DNA of 64,000 bases from Streptomyces sp. CNH099. GTDB lineage: Bacteria; Actinomycetota; Actinomycetes; Streptomycetales; Streptomycetaceae. The notes under the pieces are model-generated. The model was not told the DNA's origin. It saw only the letters and a program-made list of their open reading frames with translations, and searched no databases. The stretch is taken from positions 310,001 through 374,000 of the forward strand of contig AZWL01000004.1 in the NCBI GenBank assembly GCA_000514715.1, written 5' to 3'. Both the position numbers and the translations under genes were made by a program. Positions 7,880-19,035 of this stretch are shown here, piece by piece (position 1 is the first letter of the stretch; each line of letters opens with the position of its first letter).

Positions 7880-8464
7880 TCAGGCCGAGACGCCCAGCAC
7901 GCCGTTGATGTAGTCCGCGTCGCCGCACAGGACCAGCAGCGCCGCCGCGCGCGTCATCGCCGCCGGCAGCGCCGCGGCCGTCGCCTCGTCGCCGCCGCCG
8001 TTGACGGCGACGACGACCACCTGCCGCCGGGCCAGCCGCGCGGCCGCCCCGGCGTCGGCGTAGAACACGTCCTCACCGGCGGCCTCCTGCGCCCAGTAGC
8101 CGTCTTCGCCGAACGACAGCTCGTGGGCCGCCCACGGGTGCAGCTCGCCGGTGGTCAGGACGAGGATCTCGGCCGGCGCGCGGCCGGACTCCAGCAGCCC
8201 GTCGACGGCTTCGTCCGCGGCGTCGACGGCACCGTCGGGCGTCGCGGGGACCAGTTGCAGCTGCGGTCCGGCGGCGGGCCTGCCCTGACCGCCGGAGGGT
8301 CCGGGACGGGCGCCGGGCGCGGTGGCGCCGGGGCCGCGGCCGCCGGGGCCGGAACGGGATCCGCCACGCGGCCGCACGGGACGGGGGCCTGGGATGGGAC
8401 GAGGGGGCGCACTGCGGCCCGGGACGCTCTCGTGGGTGGGAGAGTCCTCGGCAGGGAGAGGCAT
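7880..8464 (-). CDS. Uncharacterised protein with Pro/Gly/Arg-rich N-terminus, next to rnhB
   Basis: A 194-aa protein from ATG at 8464. The first 70 residues are Pro/Gly/Arg-rich and probably disordered. The rest looks like a small alpha/beta fold: QLQLVPATPDGAVDAADEAV, AEILVLTTGELHPWAAHELS, ARRQVVVVAVNGGGDEATA and AAALLVLCGDADYINGVLG. No catalytic motif could be named. It lies downstream of rnhB on the same strand, about 145 bp away. A gene of this kind beside RNase HII is, to my recollection, common in Streptomyces. An upstream GTG at 8569 is possible but adds Pro/Gly-rich sequence. Confidence 0.6.
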   Translation of the reverse strand: MPLPAEDSPTHESVPGRSAPPRPIPGPRPVRPRGGSRSGPGGRGPGATAPGARPGPSGGQGRPAAGPQLQLVPATPDGAVDAADEAVDGLLESGRAPAEILVLTTGELHPWAAHELSFGEDGYWAQEAAGEDVFYADAGAAARLARRQVVVVAVNGGGDEATAAALPAAMTRAAALLVLCGDADYINGVLGVSA

Positions 8465-8608
8465 GGGCGCATGTCTATCAAACCGAGGTGACAACCACGT
8501 CAGCGGGTGGCCACCTGGCAGCCCCGGCGCTCCGCGGAACGCCGCGCGCCCGGCGCCCGTTCCCGCCACCGCGGCGGGCCCGCGGCCCCGACGGCGGGGC
8601 CGCGTACG

Positions 8609-9322
8609 TCAGATGTCGAGCCCCAGTTGCCCGGCGGCCTCCAGCTCCGCGGTCTCGGGGACGATCCGCGGCCGTTTGAGGTGCTGCCACTTCGCCAGCG
8701 CGTCCATGTACGCCCAGGAGACCCGGTGGTGGTGCGTCGGGCCGTGCTCCTCCAGCGCGGCGCGGTGCACGGGCGAGGGGTAGCCGGCGTTGTCGCCGAA
8801 CGCGTACGGCTCGTACTCGGGCCGTTCGGCGCCCAGTTCGGCCATGCGCGCGTCGCGCTGGACCTTCGCGAGCACGGAGGCGGCGGCGACGGCGACGCAC
8901 GACTGGTCGCCCTTGATGACCGTACGGACCCGCCAGGGCGCCCCGAGGTAGTCGTGCTTGCCGTCGAGGATGACCGCGTCCGGCCGTACCGGCAGCGCGG
9001 CCAGCGCCCGGCCCGCGGCGAGCCGCAGGCACGCCGTCATGCCCAGCTCGTCGATCTCCCGCGACGAGGCGTGGCCCAGGGCGTGCGCGGTGACCCAGTC
9101 GGTCAGCTCGGCGGCCAGTTCCTCGCGCCGCGGCACCGTCAACAGCTTGGAGTCGGTGAGCCCTTCGGGTGGGCGGCGCAGGCCGGTGACGGCCGCGCAC
9201 ACGGTGACGGGCCCGGCCCAGGCACCCCGGCCGACCTCGTCGACTCCGGCGACGACCCGGGCGCCGGTGGTGGCGCGCAGGGAGCGTTCGACGCGGTGGG
9301 TGGGCGGCTCGTAGGGACTCAC
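8609..9322 (-). CDS. rnhB: Ribonuclease HII
   Basis: A 237-aa RNase HII that cleaves RNA in RNA-DNA hybrids and starts removal of single ribonucleotides from DNA. The four acidic catalytic positions are visible: D28-E29 in [15 protein letters not shown], the Asp in [11 protein letters not shown], and the Asp in [12 protein letters not shown]. Length is normal for actinobacteria, and the GTG start gives the expected short N-terminus. Near nrdR, nrdJ, lexA and recA it forms part of a DNA maintenance neighbourhood. Confidence 0.95.
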   Translation of the reverse strand: MSPYEPPTHRVERSLRATTGARVVAGVDEVGRGAWAGPVTVCAAVTGLRRPPEGLTDSKLLTVPRREELAAELTDWVTAHALGHASSREIDELGMTACLRLAAGRALAALPVRPDAVILDGKHDYLGAPWRVRTVIKGDQSCVAVAAASVLAKVQRDARMAELGAERPEYEPYAFGDNAGYPSPVHRAALEEHGPTHHHRVSWAYMDALAKWQHLKRPRIVPETAELEAAGQLGLDI

Positions 9323-9366
9323 GAGGCCAGCTTACGACCCGCCCCCGGGGCGCTGCCGCCCGCCCG

Positions 9367-10029
9367 TCACCGCGTGTGCAGCAGCGGCACCATCACCTGG
9401 TCGACCATCTCGTCCATGTCCTCGTCGCTGAGGTCCCGCCCGGTGGTCTTGTGCCGGTACATCATCATCGCCGGCAGCACGTCGAGCACGAGGTCCCCGT
9501 TCACCTCCGGCCGCACGTCCCCCCGCTCGACCCCGCGGCGCAGCAGCTCCGCGATCAGCTCCTTGCCCGGCTCGATGATCTGTCCCATGACCACCTCGTG
9601 GAACTGCTCCGCCTGCTCGCGGTCGCACTCGTCGAGCACGGCGCGCAGCGCCTGGCCGCCGCTGGAGTACATCCGGTCGCGGAGGGCCCGGCAGAACTCG
9701 GTGAGGTCGGCCCGCAGGCTGCCCCGGTCCGGCTGTGTCTCCAGCGGCGGGACCCCGGCGCGCAGCGCGTCCTCGACGAGCGCCGCCTTCGACGCCCAGC
9801 GCCGGTAGACGGCCGCCTTCCCGGTCTGCGCGCGGGCGGCGACGCCCTCGATGGTCAGCCCCTTCCAGCCGGCCGCACCCAGCTGTTCGAGGGTGGCGTC
9901 GAGGATGGCGCGCTCGAGTACGTCGCCCCTGCGGCGCATGCCGCCCGCCTGGTTCTGGCTGGTCTCGGTGCACGCTCCGGGAGCGGTCCGGCGCGAACTA
10001 CCCATATCGGTCTCTCCGTCAGCGGTCAT
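9367..10029 (-). CDS. TetR-family repressor of the adjacent efflux gene
   Basis: A 220-aa TetR regulator. The DNA-binding helix-turn-helix is near residues 35-80 (AILDATLEQLGAAGWKGLTI, then GKAAVYRRWASKAALVE). The C-terminal half has the TetR_C-like ligand-binding helices. It is transcribed divergently from the MFS exporter gene, and the intergenic region carries two near-identical palindromes, one directly before each gene, so it probably represses both genes. The ATG at 10029 is used; an in-frame ATG eight codons later is possible. The inducer is unknown, probably an exporter substrate. Confidence 0.88.
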   Translation of the reverse strand: MTADGETDMGSSRRTAPGACTETSQNQAGGMRRRGDVLERAILDATLEQLGAAGWKGLTIEGVAARAQTGKAAVYRRWASKAALVEDALRAGVPPLETQPDRGSLRADLTEFCRALRDRMYSSGGQALRAVLDECDREQAEQFHEVVMGQIIEPGKELIAELLRRGVERGDVRPEVNGDLVLDVLPAMMMYRHKTTGRDLSDEDMDEMVDQVMVPLLHTR

Positions 10030-10030
10030 A

Positions 10031-10048
10031 GTGAACGCTTGCGTTCCC
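10031..10048. promoter_or_regulatory. TetR operator copy 1
   Basis: GTGAACG-CTTG-CGTTCCC, an 18-bp near-palindrome with 7-bp arms and one mismatch, directly upstream of the TetR start codon. It matches operator copy 2 at 14 of 18 positions or better within the arms, so both are probably bound by the same repressor. Confidence 0.65.
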
Positions 10049-10077
10049 TCTCGGGGACTCCTACGCTCAGTTCGTCA

Positions 10078-10095
10078 GTGAACGCTACCGTTCAC
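10078..10095. promoter_or_regulatory. TetR operator copy 2
   Basis: GTGAACG-CTAC-CGTTCAC, a perfect 7-bp inverted repeat with a 4-bp spacer, 47 bp from the matching position of copy 1 and just before the exporter start. It would block exporter transcription. Confidence 0.7.
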
Positions 10096-10116
10096 TATTT
10101 CACATGTATGGGGAAC

Positions 10117-11667
10117 ATGGTGACAACCTCTCAACTGGCCAAAGAGCCGGAGGCGGGCAAGGCCCCCCGTGGCGACCGGCGCAACATGGCGCTGCTCATC
10201 ATCGCGGCCTGCCAGCTCATGGTCGTTCTCGACGTCACGATCGTGAACATCGCGCTCCCGCACATCCAGGACTCCCTCGACTTCTCCACCACCGGCCTGA
10301 CCTGGGTCGTCAGTGCATACACCCTCACCTTCGGCGGCCTGCTCCTCCTCGGCGGCCGGGCCGGGGACATCCTCGGCCGGCGCCGCGTCTTCACTTTCGG
10401 CATCGCACTGTTCATCGCGGCCTCGCTCCTCGGCGGCTTCGCCCAGGAGCCGTGGCAGCTGCTCGTCGCCCGCGCGCTCCAGGGCGCCGGCGGCGCCATC
10501 GCCTCGCCCACCTCGCTGGCGCTGGTCACCACCACTTTCCCCGAGGGCCCCGAGCGCAATCGCGCCTTCGGCGTGTTCGCGGCGGTCTCCGCAGGTGGCG
10601 GCGCCATCGGCCTGCTCGCCGGCGGCATGCTCACCGAGTGGCTCAACTGGCGCTGGGTGCTCTTCGTCAACGTACCCATCGGCCTGCTGATCATCGCCGC
10701 CGTCCCGCTGTACATCAACGAGTCCGCACGCCACCCCGGACGCTTCGACATCACCGGCGCGCTGACGTCCACCCTCGGCATGGCGGCCCTCGTCTACGGG
10801 TTCATCCGCGCCGCCGAGGAGGGCTGGCGGGACGGCCTGTCGATCGGCTCGTTCGTGGCGGCCGCGATCCTGCTCGTGGCGTTCGTCTTCGTCGAACGCA
10901 ACGCGGCGGACCCGATCACGCCGCTGCACATGTTCGCGGACCGCAACCGCTCCGGTACGTACGTGATCATGCTCAGCCTGGCCGCGGCCATGTTCGGCAT
11001 CTTCTTCTACCTGGTGCTGTTCGTGCAGAACGTCCTCGGCTACAGCCCGATCAGGTCGGGTGTGGCGTTCCTGCCGATCACCGTGGCGATCGTCATCGGC
11101 GCGGGCCTCGCCCAGCGGTTCCTGCCGGCGCTCGGGCCCAAGCCGTTCATGGTCGGCGGCTCGGCCATCACCGCGGTCGGCATGGGCTGGATGGTCCTGC
11201 TGGACACCGGCAGCTCGTTCATGGGCGGGGTGCTCGGTCCCGAGATCATCTTCGGCTTCGGCATGGGGATGAACTTCGTGACGCTCACCATCACCGCCGT
11301 CTCCGGCGTCGCGCAGCACCAGGCGGGCGCCGCCTCCGGCCTGCTCAACGCCACCCAGCAGGTCGGCGGTTCGCTCGGGCTGTCCATCCTGACCACCGTG
11401 TTCGGCACCGCCAGCAGGGACGAGGCGGAGAAGCAGCTCCCGTCGTTCATGGCCGAGGCCACGCCGGAGCAGAAGGCGGTCCTGGAGAAGAGCGGCGAGC
11501 TGCCGCCGCCGTGGGGCCAGGAAGTGCTCTCCGAGGGCATGTCCCAGGCGTTCCTGGCCGGTACGGCCATGGTCGTGCTCGCCGTGATCGTCGCCGTGGT
11601 GGCGATCAAGGTGCGCAAGAGCGACCTTGAGGCCCTGTCCGGCATGGCGGGACCGGGCGCCGCCTGA
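10117..11667 (+). CDS. DHA2-type MFS multidrug efflux transporter
   Basis: A 516-aa proton-driven drug exporter of the inner membrane, with about 14 predicted helices. Seen: the family motif LDVTIVNIALPHIQ in helix 1, LTWVVSAYTLTFGGLLLLGG, motif A as GRAGDILGRRRVF, and VLFVNVPIGLL. The frame has starts at 10108, 10117 (ATG) and 10120 (GTG). GGGGAA at about 10111-10115 suits GTG 10120 best, giving one codon less. Much longer in-frame opening upstream runs antisense through the TetR gene and is not coding. A 14-bp stem-loop follows the stop. The substrate cannot be told from sequence. Confidence 0.92.
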   Translation: MVTTSQLAKEPEAGKAPRGDRRNMALLIIAACQLMVVLDVTIVNIALPHIQDSLDFSTTGLTWVVSAYTLTFGGLLLLGGRAGDILGRRRVFTFGIALFIAASLLGGFAQEPWQLLVARALQGAGGAIASPTSLALVTTTFPEGPERNRAFGVFAAVSAGGGAIGLLAGGMLTEWLNWRWVLFVNVPIGLLIIAAVPLYINESARHPGRFDITGALTSTLGMAALVYGFIRAAEEGWRDGLSIGSFVAAAILLVAFVFVERNAADPITPLHMFADRNRSGTYVIMLSLAAAMFGIFFYLVLFVQNVLGYSPIRSGVAFLPITVAIVIGAGLAQRFLPALGPKPFMVGGSAITAVGMGWMVLLDTGSSFMGGVLGPEIIFGFGMGMNFVTLTITAVSGVAQHQAGAASGLLNATQQVGGSLGLSILTTVFGTASRDEAEKQLPSFMAEATPEQKAVLEKSGELPPPWGQEVLSEGMSQAFLAGTAMVVLAVIVAVVAIKVRKSDLEALSGMAGPGAA

Positions 11668-11684
11668 CGCGGCGCTCCCGGAAT

Positions 11685-11720
11685 CCGGCGGCCCCGCCGG
11701 TAGCGGGGCGGGGCCGCCGG
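11685..11720. terminator. Bidirectional terminator hairpin after the MFS gene
   Basis: Perfect 14-bp arms (CCGGCGGCCCCGCC and its complement) around an 8-nt loop, 17 bp after the exporter stop and between converging genes. There is no T-run, as is common in Streptomyces. The rest of the 215-bp gap shows only GC-rich sequence without a recognisable element. Confidence 0.65.
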
Positions 11721-11882
11721 GGCAGCCCACCCCATACAGCGCCGCGGCCGGTACGGGCGGCGGGGCCTCCGCCGCGGACGGCGCGCTGTCCGCCGCGTAC
11801 GGCGCCGTCTCGGCCACGCCGCGGGCCCGCACGTTGCCGGCGCGGGCCCGCGGCCGGGCCGTACCGGCGCGGCCCGGGTGCG

Positions 11883-12992
11883 TCATGTCCCGGGGACCGC
11901 GGGCACCCACTCCGGCAGCGGCTCGGCGCTCCGCACCCACGCCGCCGGCGGTGCGCCGGCCGGCGCGCCCGCGAGCACTCCGCCGACGATCGCGCACGTG
12001 GTGTCCACGTCCCCGCCGGCCTGCGCCGTCGCCCACAGCGCGCCCGTGAAGTCGCCGAGGTGCCGGGCGGCGGACCACAGGGCGAACGGCACGGTGTCGT
12101 GCGCGCTGGTGCGGCGGCCGTTGCCCAGCACGGCGGCCACGGTGGCGACGTCGTCGTAGTCGAGCATGTCGCGCGCGCGGCGCAGCCCCTGCCCGACGGC
12201 GCTGCGCGGCACCAGCGCGATCACCTGGTCCAGCAGGGCGGCGCCGGCGGCCAGGCCGCTGCCCGGGGTGCCCGTCGGGGCCGTGGCGCCCGTCGCGGCC
12301 GTCGCGGCCGTACCGGGCCTCCGGCCGGCGGCCAGCGCCGCCGCCGCGGCCACCGCCATGCAGCCGGTGACGGCCTCGCGGTGCTGGTGGGTGACGTACG
12401 ACGAGACCTCCGCCTGCCGCACCGCCTCCTCGACGTCCGCCGCGTACCAGGCGCCCAGCGGCGCCACCCGCATCGCCGCGCCGTTGCCCCAGGAGCCCTG
12501 CCCGTCGAAGAGGGCGGCGGCGAGCCGGCGCCAGTCCTCGCCGTCGCGCACCCGGCACAGGATCCGGTTCACCGCGCGCCCGTAGCCGCGGGGGCCGCCG
12601 GCGTTCTGCCGGCCGGCGAACGACGCCGCCAGCGCGTCCTGCTCGACCCGGCCGTGCGCGGCGAGCACCGCCACCACCGAGCACGCCATCTCCGTGTCGT
12701 CGGTCCACCGCCACGGCGCGGGCGGCAGCTCGCGGCGGGTCAGGAGCGGATGGTTGCCGGGCTCGGCGTACCGGGAGCCGAGCGCGTCGCCGACGGCCAG
12801 CCCGCGCAGGCTCGCGAGGGCGCGGGCGAGGCGCGCGTCCGGGTCGGCGGGCAGGCCGGGGCCGGCGGCCGGGTCGTGGGCCGCGGACGGCGACGTATCC
12901 GCCGACGGCGGCGGGCCCGCGGACCGCGACGGATCCGGGGACGGCGGCGGGCCCGCGGACGGACGCGGGGCGGGAGCGGGGTCCGGTGTCAT
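11883..12992 (-). CDS. ADP-ribosylglycohydrolase (DraG family)
   Basis: A 369-aa enzyme expected to remove ADP-ribose from proteins or small molecules with a two-metal centre. Seen: LAVGDALGSRYAEPGNHP, the metal ligand motif WTDDTEMACSVV, the glycine loop GSWGNGAAMRVAPLGAWY, and the second metal motif GGDVDTTCAIVGGVLAG near the C-terminus. The first 55 residues are a Pro/Ser/Ala-rich tail encoded partly by a 36-bp repeat. The ATG at 12992 was chosen because upstream in-frame sequence is Gly-rich and overlaps the next gene. The substrate is not predictable. Confidence 0.9.
   Translation of the reverse strand: MTPDPAPAPRPSAGPPPSPDPSRSAGPPPSADTSPSAAHDPAAGPGLPADPDARLARALASLRGLAVGDALGSRYAEPGNHPLLTRRELPPAPWRWTDDTEMACSVVAVLAAHGRVEQDALAASFAGRQNAGGPRGYGRAVNRILCRVRDGEDWRRLAAALFDGQGSWGNGAAMRVAPLGAWYAADVEEAVRQAEVSSYVTHQHREAVTGCMAVAAAAALAAGRRPGTAATAATGATAPTGTPGSGLAAGAALLDQVIALVPRSAVGQGLRRARDMLDYDDVATVAAVLGNGRRTSAHDTVPFALWSAARHLGDFTGALWATAQAGGDVDTTCAIVGGVLAGAPAGAPPAAWVRSAEPLPEWVPAVPGT
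12904..12960. repeat. 36-bp direct repeat in the N-terminal tail of the ADP-ribosylglycohydrolase gene
   Basis: A 21-bp sequence beginning GACGGCGGCGGG occurs at 12904-12924 and 12940-12960, a 36-bp (12-codon) period. It encodes two SAGPPPS-type units of the disordered N-terminus. Confidence 0.75.
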
Positions 12993-13021
12993 CTCGGGGC
13001 CAGCGTAGCGGGGGTGCCCGG

Positions 13022-13627
13022 TCAGACGGTCCAAGACGACTCCAGATCCACCACATCCCCCGCCAGCGCCGCCACGTCCGCCGCGGTCTGCGCGCGCAGC
13101 GCCAGCCGCTCCACCCGGTCCTCCCGGTACTTGCCGTGCTCCGCCGCCGACGACCACATGGACAGCACCAGGAAGTCGCCCTCCTCCGACTGCCCCAGCA
13201 CCCCCCGCAGCATCCCCGGCGACCCCGCCATCGCCGGGTTCCACACCTTCTCCTGCATCAGCGTGAAGTGCTCCACCCGCTCCTCGTGCACCCGGCAGTG
13301 CGCGAGCCGCAGCACGTCGGCGCCCTCGAACCGCGGCTCGAACCCCAGCTTCACGTCCATCCGGTGCTCGAAGAGGCGCACCCGCATGTCCTTGAACGTG
13401 CCGAGCTGGGCCGTCGCGAGCCGGTCGTGGGAGCGGGCCATGAACGAGTCGTACAGCGCCCTGCTCTCCCAGAAGGCGACGAGGTGCACCACGCCCTCAC
13501 GCGCCCGGCTCCAGCCCCCGCCCTGCCCCCGGAAGCCCGGTTCGCCGAGCAGCCCCGCCCACTTCCGCTGCCCCCGCTCGAAACCCCGGCGGTCCACCAC
13601 GGTGCAGCGAATCCACTTGACCAGCAC
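13022..13627 (-). CDS. YdbC-like DUF4937 protein
   Basis: A 201-aa protein resembling the YdbC/DUF4937 family: an opening MLVKWIRCTV strand, then VVHLVAFWESRALYDSFM, and a second repeat-like half with HFTLMQEKVWNPAMAGSPGM and FLVLSMWSSAAEHGKY. The two halves look like ferredoxin-like dimeric alpha-beta barrel domains, the fold used by small monooxygenases and stress proteins; no catalytic residue can be named. The GTG start gives a natural first beta strand. It lies 30 bp upstream of the ADP-ribosylglycohydrolase gene on the same strand, so the two may be co-transcribed. Confidence 0.75.
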   Translation of the reverse strand: MLVKWIRCTVVDRRGFERGQRKWAGLLGEPGFRGQGGGWSRAREGVVHLVAFWESRALYDSFMARSHDRLATAQLGTFKDMRVRLFEHRMDVKLGFEPRFEGADVLRLAHCRVHEERVEHFTLMQEKVWNPAMAGSPGMLRGVLGQSEEGDFLVLSMWSSAAEHGKYREDRVERLALRAQTAADVAALAGDVVDLESSWTV

Positions 13628-13800
13628 CGCGCTATCCTACGGCCTGGCCACCCGGCGATCACCGGCGTGCGCAGCCGAGTTCACGCCCCCGACGCGCCGC
13701 CGCCGACCACGAGCCACGAGGGCCCCGCCTCCGGCAGGGAGCCGCCCCGTAGAACCGCGAGACCCGACGCCGGCACCGGAGGACGGCGCACCCCGGCACA

Positions 13801-13838
13801 CGGAGGGGGACCGGCCGTCGTCGGCCGGTCCCCCTCCG
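13801..13838 (-). terminator. Strong terminator hairpin downstream of nrdJ
   Basis: Perfect 17-bp arms (CGGAGGGGGACCGGCCG and complement) around a TCGT tetraloop, 65 bp beyond the nrdJ stop. It is the strongest stem-loop seen in the window. The remainder of the 275-bp gap to the YdbC-like gene shows nothing recognisable. Confidence 0.8.
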
Positions 13839-13902
13839 GGACGCACGGGTCGGCCGGACACGGGCCACGCAGCCCCCCACGGGGCCGCGCGCCCGCGCCG
13901 CC

Positions 13903-16785
<2,883 letters not shown>

Positions 16786-16932
16786 GCCGCCTCCCTATAC
16801 GGGCGTGAACGCCCTGGTGTGCCCACGTCTTCCCGGGCACGGTTCCTGTTCTTGATCTGCTTGTTCCGCCGGCGGCCCGCGCGCTGCGCCGCGCGCCGGC
16901 CGGGTGTGGATGACGGGTGGCCGCGGTGGGCG

Positions 16933-17523
16933 TCAGCCGGCCGCTCTGCCGGGTGACGGGACTCCGGGGGCCTCACCGCGGCCGGGACTGCGGCCGGGGC
17001 CGGGCGCACCGGGGTCGCCCGGCGCGGGAGGTGGGGCCTGGCCGTCCTGTCCGTCCGGGCCGTCGTCGGCGGGGGGCCTGTCCGCGGTCCGCAACTGCGT
17101 GATGGCGTCGTCGAAGTCCGCAAGGGAGTCGAAGGCGCGGTAGACGGAGGCGAAGCGCAGGTAGGCGACGAGATCGAGGTCCTGCAGCGGGCCCAGTATG
17201 GCGAGCCCGACGTCGTGGCTGGAGACCTCGGCGCTGCCGGTGGCCCGGATCGCCTCCTCGACCCGCTGGCCGAGCTGGGCCAGCGCGTCTTCGGTGACGG
17301 GGCGGCCCTGGCACGCCTTGCGTACGCCCGTGATCACCTTGGCGCGGCTGAAGGGCTCGGTGACCCCGCTGCGCTTGATGACCATCAGGGACGCGGTCTC
17401 CACCGTGGTGAAGCGGCGCGAGCAGTCGGGGCACTGCCGGCGGCGGCGGATGGCTGCGCCGTCGTCGGTGGTGCGGCTGTCGACCACCCGGCTGTCGGGG
17501 TGCCTGCAGAAGGGGCAGTGCAT
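16933..17523 (-). CDS. nrdR: Transcriptional repressor NrdR
   Basis: A 196-aa NrdR, the nucleotide-sensing repressor of ribonucleotide reductase genes. The N-terminal zinc ribbon is [17 protein letters not shown] ... [10 protein letters not shown], followed by an ATP-cone ([20 protein letters not shown]). The C-terminal 45 residues are a Pro/Gly-rich tail beyond the usual family end. The ATG at 17523 was set by the invariant MHCPFC start. It is divergent from lexA and upstream of nrdJ. Two palindromes in its promoter region may be its own binding sites. Confidence 0.95.
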   Translation of the reverse strand: MHCPFCRHPDSRVVDSRTTDDGAAIRRRRQCPDCSRRFTTVETASLMVIKRSGVTEPFSRAKVITGVRKACQGRPVTEDALAQLGQRVEEAIRATGSAEVSSHDVGLAILGPLQDLDLVAYLRFASVYRAFDSLADFDDAITQLRTADRPPADDGPDGQDGQAPPPAPGDPGAPGPGRSPGRGEAPGVPSPGRAAG

Positions 17524-17633
17524 CGCTCTCCACCCTCCCTCTCGCGCACGGCACGTCGGTCCGGCGGCCCCCCGCGGCCCGCCGGAGCAGGCCCCAAGCA
17601 TATGGGATTCCCTTCCGGTGAGAGGAAGGGGGA

Positions 17634-17646
17634 CCACAACTTGTGG
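17634..17646. promoter_or_regulatory. Putative NrdR box 1
   Basis: CCACAA-C-TTGTGG, a perfect palindrome about 110 bp upstream of the nrdR start. NrdR sites come in pairs about three helical turns apart; the second palindrome lies 33 bp away centre to centre. Confidence 0.4.
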
Positions 17647-17664
17647 GCCGCTGACACCCATCTA

Positions 17665-17681
17665 ACCACTAGATCTGGGGT
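17665..17681. promoter_or_regulatory. Putative NrdR box 2
   Basis: ACCACTAGATCTGGGGT, an imperfect palindrome centred on AGATCT and resembling the CTAGAT-containing NrdR boxes reported upstream of streptomycete nrd genes. It pairs with the palindrome at 17634. Confidence 0.5.
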
Positions 17682-17960
17682 TTGGCTGCCATTGAAGGCG
17701 GAGAGCGTGTTGGCGCGCCGTGGAAACCGGGCGGGACATCCGCAGCCTACGGGAGCGCATAGACGGCGACACGGGTGGGGCGAGGGTGACAAACTGGACG
17801 GCGCGGCTACAGAGCGGCCAGGGAGCGTCACGGAGCGGCCCCGGGTGGCGCCCCCGGCGACGGGCCGGGCGGGCACGCCGGGGCGGGCGGCGGACAGCGG
17901 CCGGTCAGCGCCTTACACCCACTGGATGGATCACGACAGCGAAACCAGAGTTTTTCACTC

Positions 17961-17972
17961 GAACGTGTGTTT
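17961..17972 (+). promoter_or_regulatory. LexA (SOS) box of lexA
   Basis: TCGAACGTGTGTTTGG fits the actinobacterial SOS box (core GAAC-N4-GTTY). It lies 71 bp upstream of the lexA GTG, consistent with autorepression. Confidence 0.8.
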
Positions 17973-18042
17973 GGCGCAACCTTTCGAAAGCAACTACCGT
18001 TGTCCTACGAGAGAGAGACCCGTCTTGAGAGGGGCCGAAGAC

Positions 18043-18834
18043 GTGACCACCACCGCAGACACCGCCGCCATCGCCGCCCGCGAACGGCCCCAGCAGGCAG
18101 CCGAGCAGCAGCTCACACCTGCGCCCGGGGACGGCCGCGAGGGCGAGGGCCAGCCCCCCAAGCGCTCCATGCCGGGGCGCCCGCCGGGCATCAGGGCCGA
18201 CAGCTCCGGGCTGACCGAGCGGCAGCGCCGGGTCATCGAGGTCATCCGCGACTCGGTGCAGCGCCGGGGCTACCCCCCGTCGATGCGTGAGATCGGCCAG
18301 GCCGTGGGGCTCTCCTCCACCTCCTCCGTCGCGCACCAGCTGATGGCGCTGGAGCGCAAGGGCTTCCTGCGCCGGGACCCGCACCGGCCGCGGGCGTACG
18401 AGGTGCGCGGCGCCGAGACGCCCGCCGCTCAGGCCGCCACCGACACCACGGGCAAGCCCGCCGCGTCGTATGTGCCCCTGGTCGGCCGGATCGCCGCCGG
18501 TGGCCCGATCCTCGCCGAGGAGTCGGTCGAGGACGTCTTCCCGCTGCCGCGGCAGCTCGTCGGCGACGGCGAGCTGTTCGTGCTGAAGGTCGTCGGTGAC
18601 TCGATGATCGACGCCGCGATCTGCGACGGCGACTGGGTCGCGGTACGGCGCCAGCCCGTCGCCGAGAACGGCGACATCGTCGCCGCGATGCTGGACGGCG
18701 AGGCCACGGTCAAGCGGTTCAAGCGCGAGGACGGCCACGTGTGGCTGCTGCCGCACAACGCCGCGTACCAGCCGATCCCCGGCGACGAGGCGACGATCCT
18801 CGGCAAGGTCGTCGCGGTCCTCCGCCGGGTCTGA
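18043..18834 (+). CDS. lexA: SOS-response repressor and protease LexA
   Basis: A 263-aa LexA that represses DNA-damage genes until RecA filaments trigger self-cleavage. Seen: LexA-type winged helix ([20 protein letters not shown], then [20 protein letters not shown]), the Ala-Gly cleavage site in [13 protein letters not shown], catalytic Ser in [16 protein letters not shown] and catalytic Lys in ATVKRF. The N-terminal 50 residues before the helix-turn-helix are an actinobacterial extension. GTG 18043 follows a GAGAGGGG site; longer in-frame opening upstream crosses the SOS box and cannot be coding. Confidence 0.96.
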   Translation: MTTTADTAAIAARERPQQAAEQQLTPAPGDGREGEGQPPKRSMPGRPPGIRADSSGLTERQRRVIEVIRDSVQRRGYPPSMREIGQAVGLSSTSSVAHQLMALERKGFLRRDPHRPRAYEVRGAETPAAQAATDTTGKPAASYVPLVGRIAAGGPILAEESVEDVFPLPRQLVGDGELFVLKVVGDSMIDAAICDGDWVAVRRQPVAENGDIVAAMLDGEATVKRFKREDGHVWLLPHNAAYQPIPGDEATILGKVVAVLRRV

Positions 18835-19035
18835 GCCCGCGCGGCGCCTCCGGCACGGCACAGCCGGCCCGGGCACCCGGCTCCCGGGCCGCCGCCCTGC
18901 GCGGCGTGGAGTATCGCGAACCGGCCGCGGCGGCGGCCGGACACGCGGGCTCGACGAACCCGCGGGCTCACCGCTGTCCCCGGCACCGGCCCTCGCGGAG
19001 GCGGTTCCGGTGAAGCGGCGGCGCCTCCGCGCCGC

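Larger units (their letters stand above)
17524..18042. other. 519-bp divergent regulatory region between nrdR and lexA
   Basis: No coding frame here looks real. It holds a 7-bp hairpin in the presumed nrdR leader (17610-17630), two palindromes proposed as NrdR sites (17634-17646 and 17665-17681) and a LexA box (17961-17972). The middle, about 17690-17930, shows no recognisable element. A GAGAGGGG ribosome-binding site precedes the lexA GTG. Confidence 0.6.

Noticed and set aside
9376..10116. Long in-frame extension of the MFS gene upstream
   Set aside because: It runs antisense through the TetR gene and both operators; the first transporter motif lies after 10117.
10075..13056. 993-codon minus-strand frame across the MFS and ADP-ribosylglycohydrolase genes
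   Set aside because: It is a composition shadow without recognisable domains.
16786..16932. Possible cobalamin riboswitch before nrdJ
   Set aside because: The gap is only 147 bp and no B12-box-like GCCACTG sequence was found; the few GC-rich hairpins do not fit the fold.
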